The position numbers were made by a program, and so were the translations under genes. Positions 42,185 to 42,207 of a stretch of DNA of 42,207 bases are shown piece by piece (within the stretch, counting starts at the first letter, position 1; every line of letters begins with the position of its first letter). The DNA is from Zygnema cylindricum (lineage: Eukaryota > Streptophyta > Zygnematophyceae > Zygnematales > Zygnemataceae): the NCBI GenBank assembly GCA_037447655.1, contig JBBHKE010002306.1:163019-205225 (forward strand), given 5' to 3'. The notes under the pieces are model-generated. The model was given only the letters and a program-made list of their open reading frames with translations. It did no database searches and was not told the DNA's origin.

Positions 42185-42207
42185 GTAAATATTAACATAT
42201 TTAGCAT

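Overview
This window looks like a piece of a eukaryotic nuclear genome that is AT-rich, full of transposons and rich in introns. It is most plausibly a green-lineage (algal or streptophyte) genome. The evidence is GT-AG introns with polypyrimidine tracts, a plant-style 24-residue LRR encoded one repeat per exon, a long Ser-(Pro)n block of the hydroxyproline-rich cell-wall type, and an LTR retrotransposon primed by initiator-Met tRNA (PBS TGGTATCGGAGC). I cannot name the species. I saw no bacterial operon, CRISPR array, rRNA or tRNA gene.

Layout. Positions 1-9464 are gene-poor and made of non-autonomous DNA transposons and their remains: hAT-type elements, two families of TA-flanked palindromic MITEs, a 0.9-kb foldback repeat and short tandem duplications. 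Positions 9465-17253 hold a complete, recently inserted Ty3/gypsy retrotransposon. It has 967-bp LTRs differing at 4 sites, a TAATT target duplication, PBS, gag, protease, RT, RNase H, integrase, a chromodomain-like tail and a PPT. Its reading frames are broken by stops and frame changes, and its protease lacks the DSG glycine. Positions 17254-25600 are again repeats, including a dated hAT insertion with a perfect 8-bp target duplication and an internal 62-bp satellite.

Positions 25686-42184 and beyond carry one large plus-strand gene in at least 11 exons, running off the right edge. The spliced part encodes about 1158 residues: signal peptide, LRR N-terminal cap, four single-LRR 72-nt exons, a further LRR-like and Cys-rich segment, a 134-residue Pro/Ser block, an IPT/TIG domain, an EGF-like module, a cadherin/He_PIG-like Ig fold and further beta-rich repeats. 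I infer a secreted extracellular-matrix or surface receptor/adhesin, an LRR-extensin-like front end joined to an adhesin-like rear. Its introns hold a decayed Ty1/copia element in the same orientation, minisatellites, and duplicated exon-intron units that copied the LRR exons.

The two main stories are this mosaic LRR/proline-rich/TIG/EGF gene, with its exon-duplicating LRR array, and a retroelement that is young by its LTRs but defective by its coding sequence.
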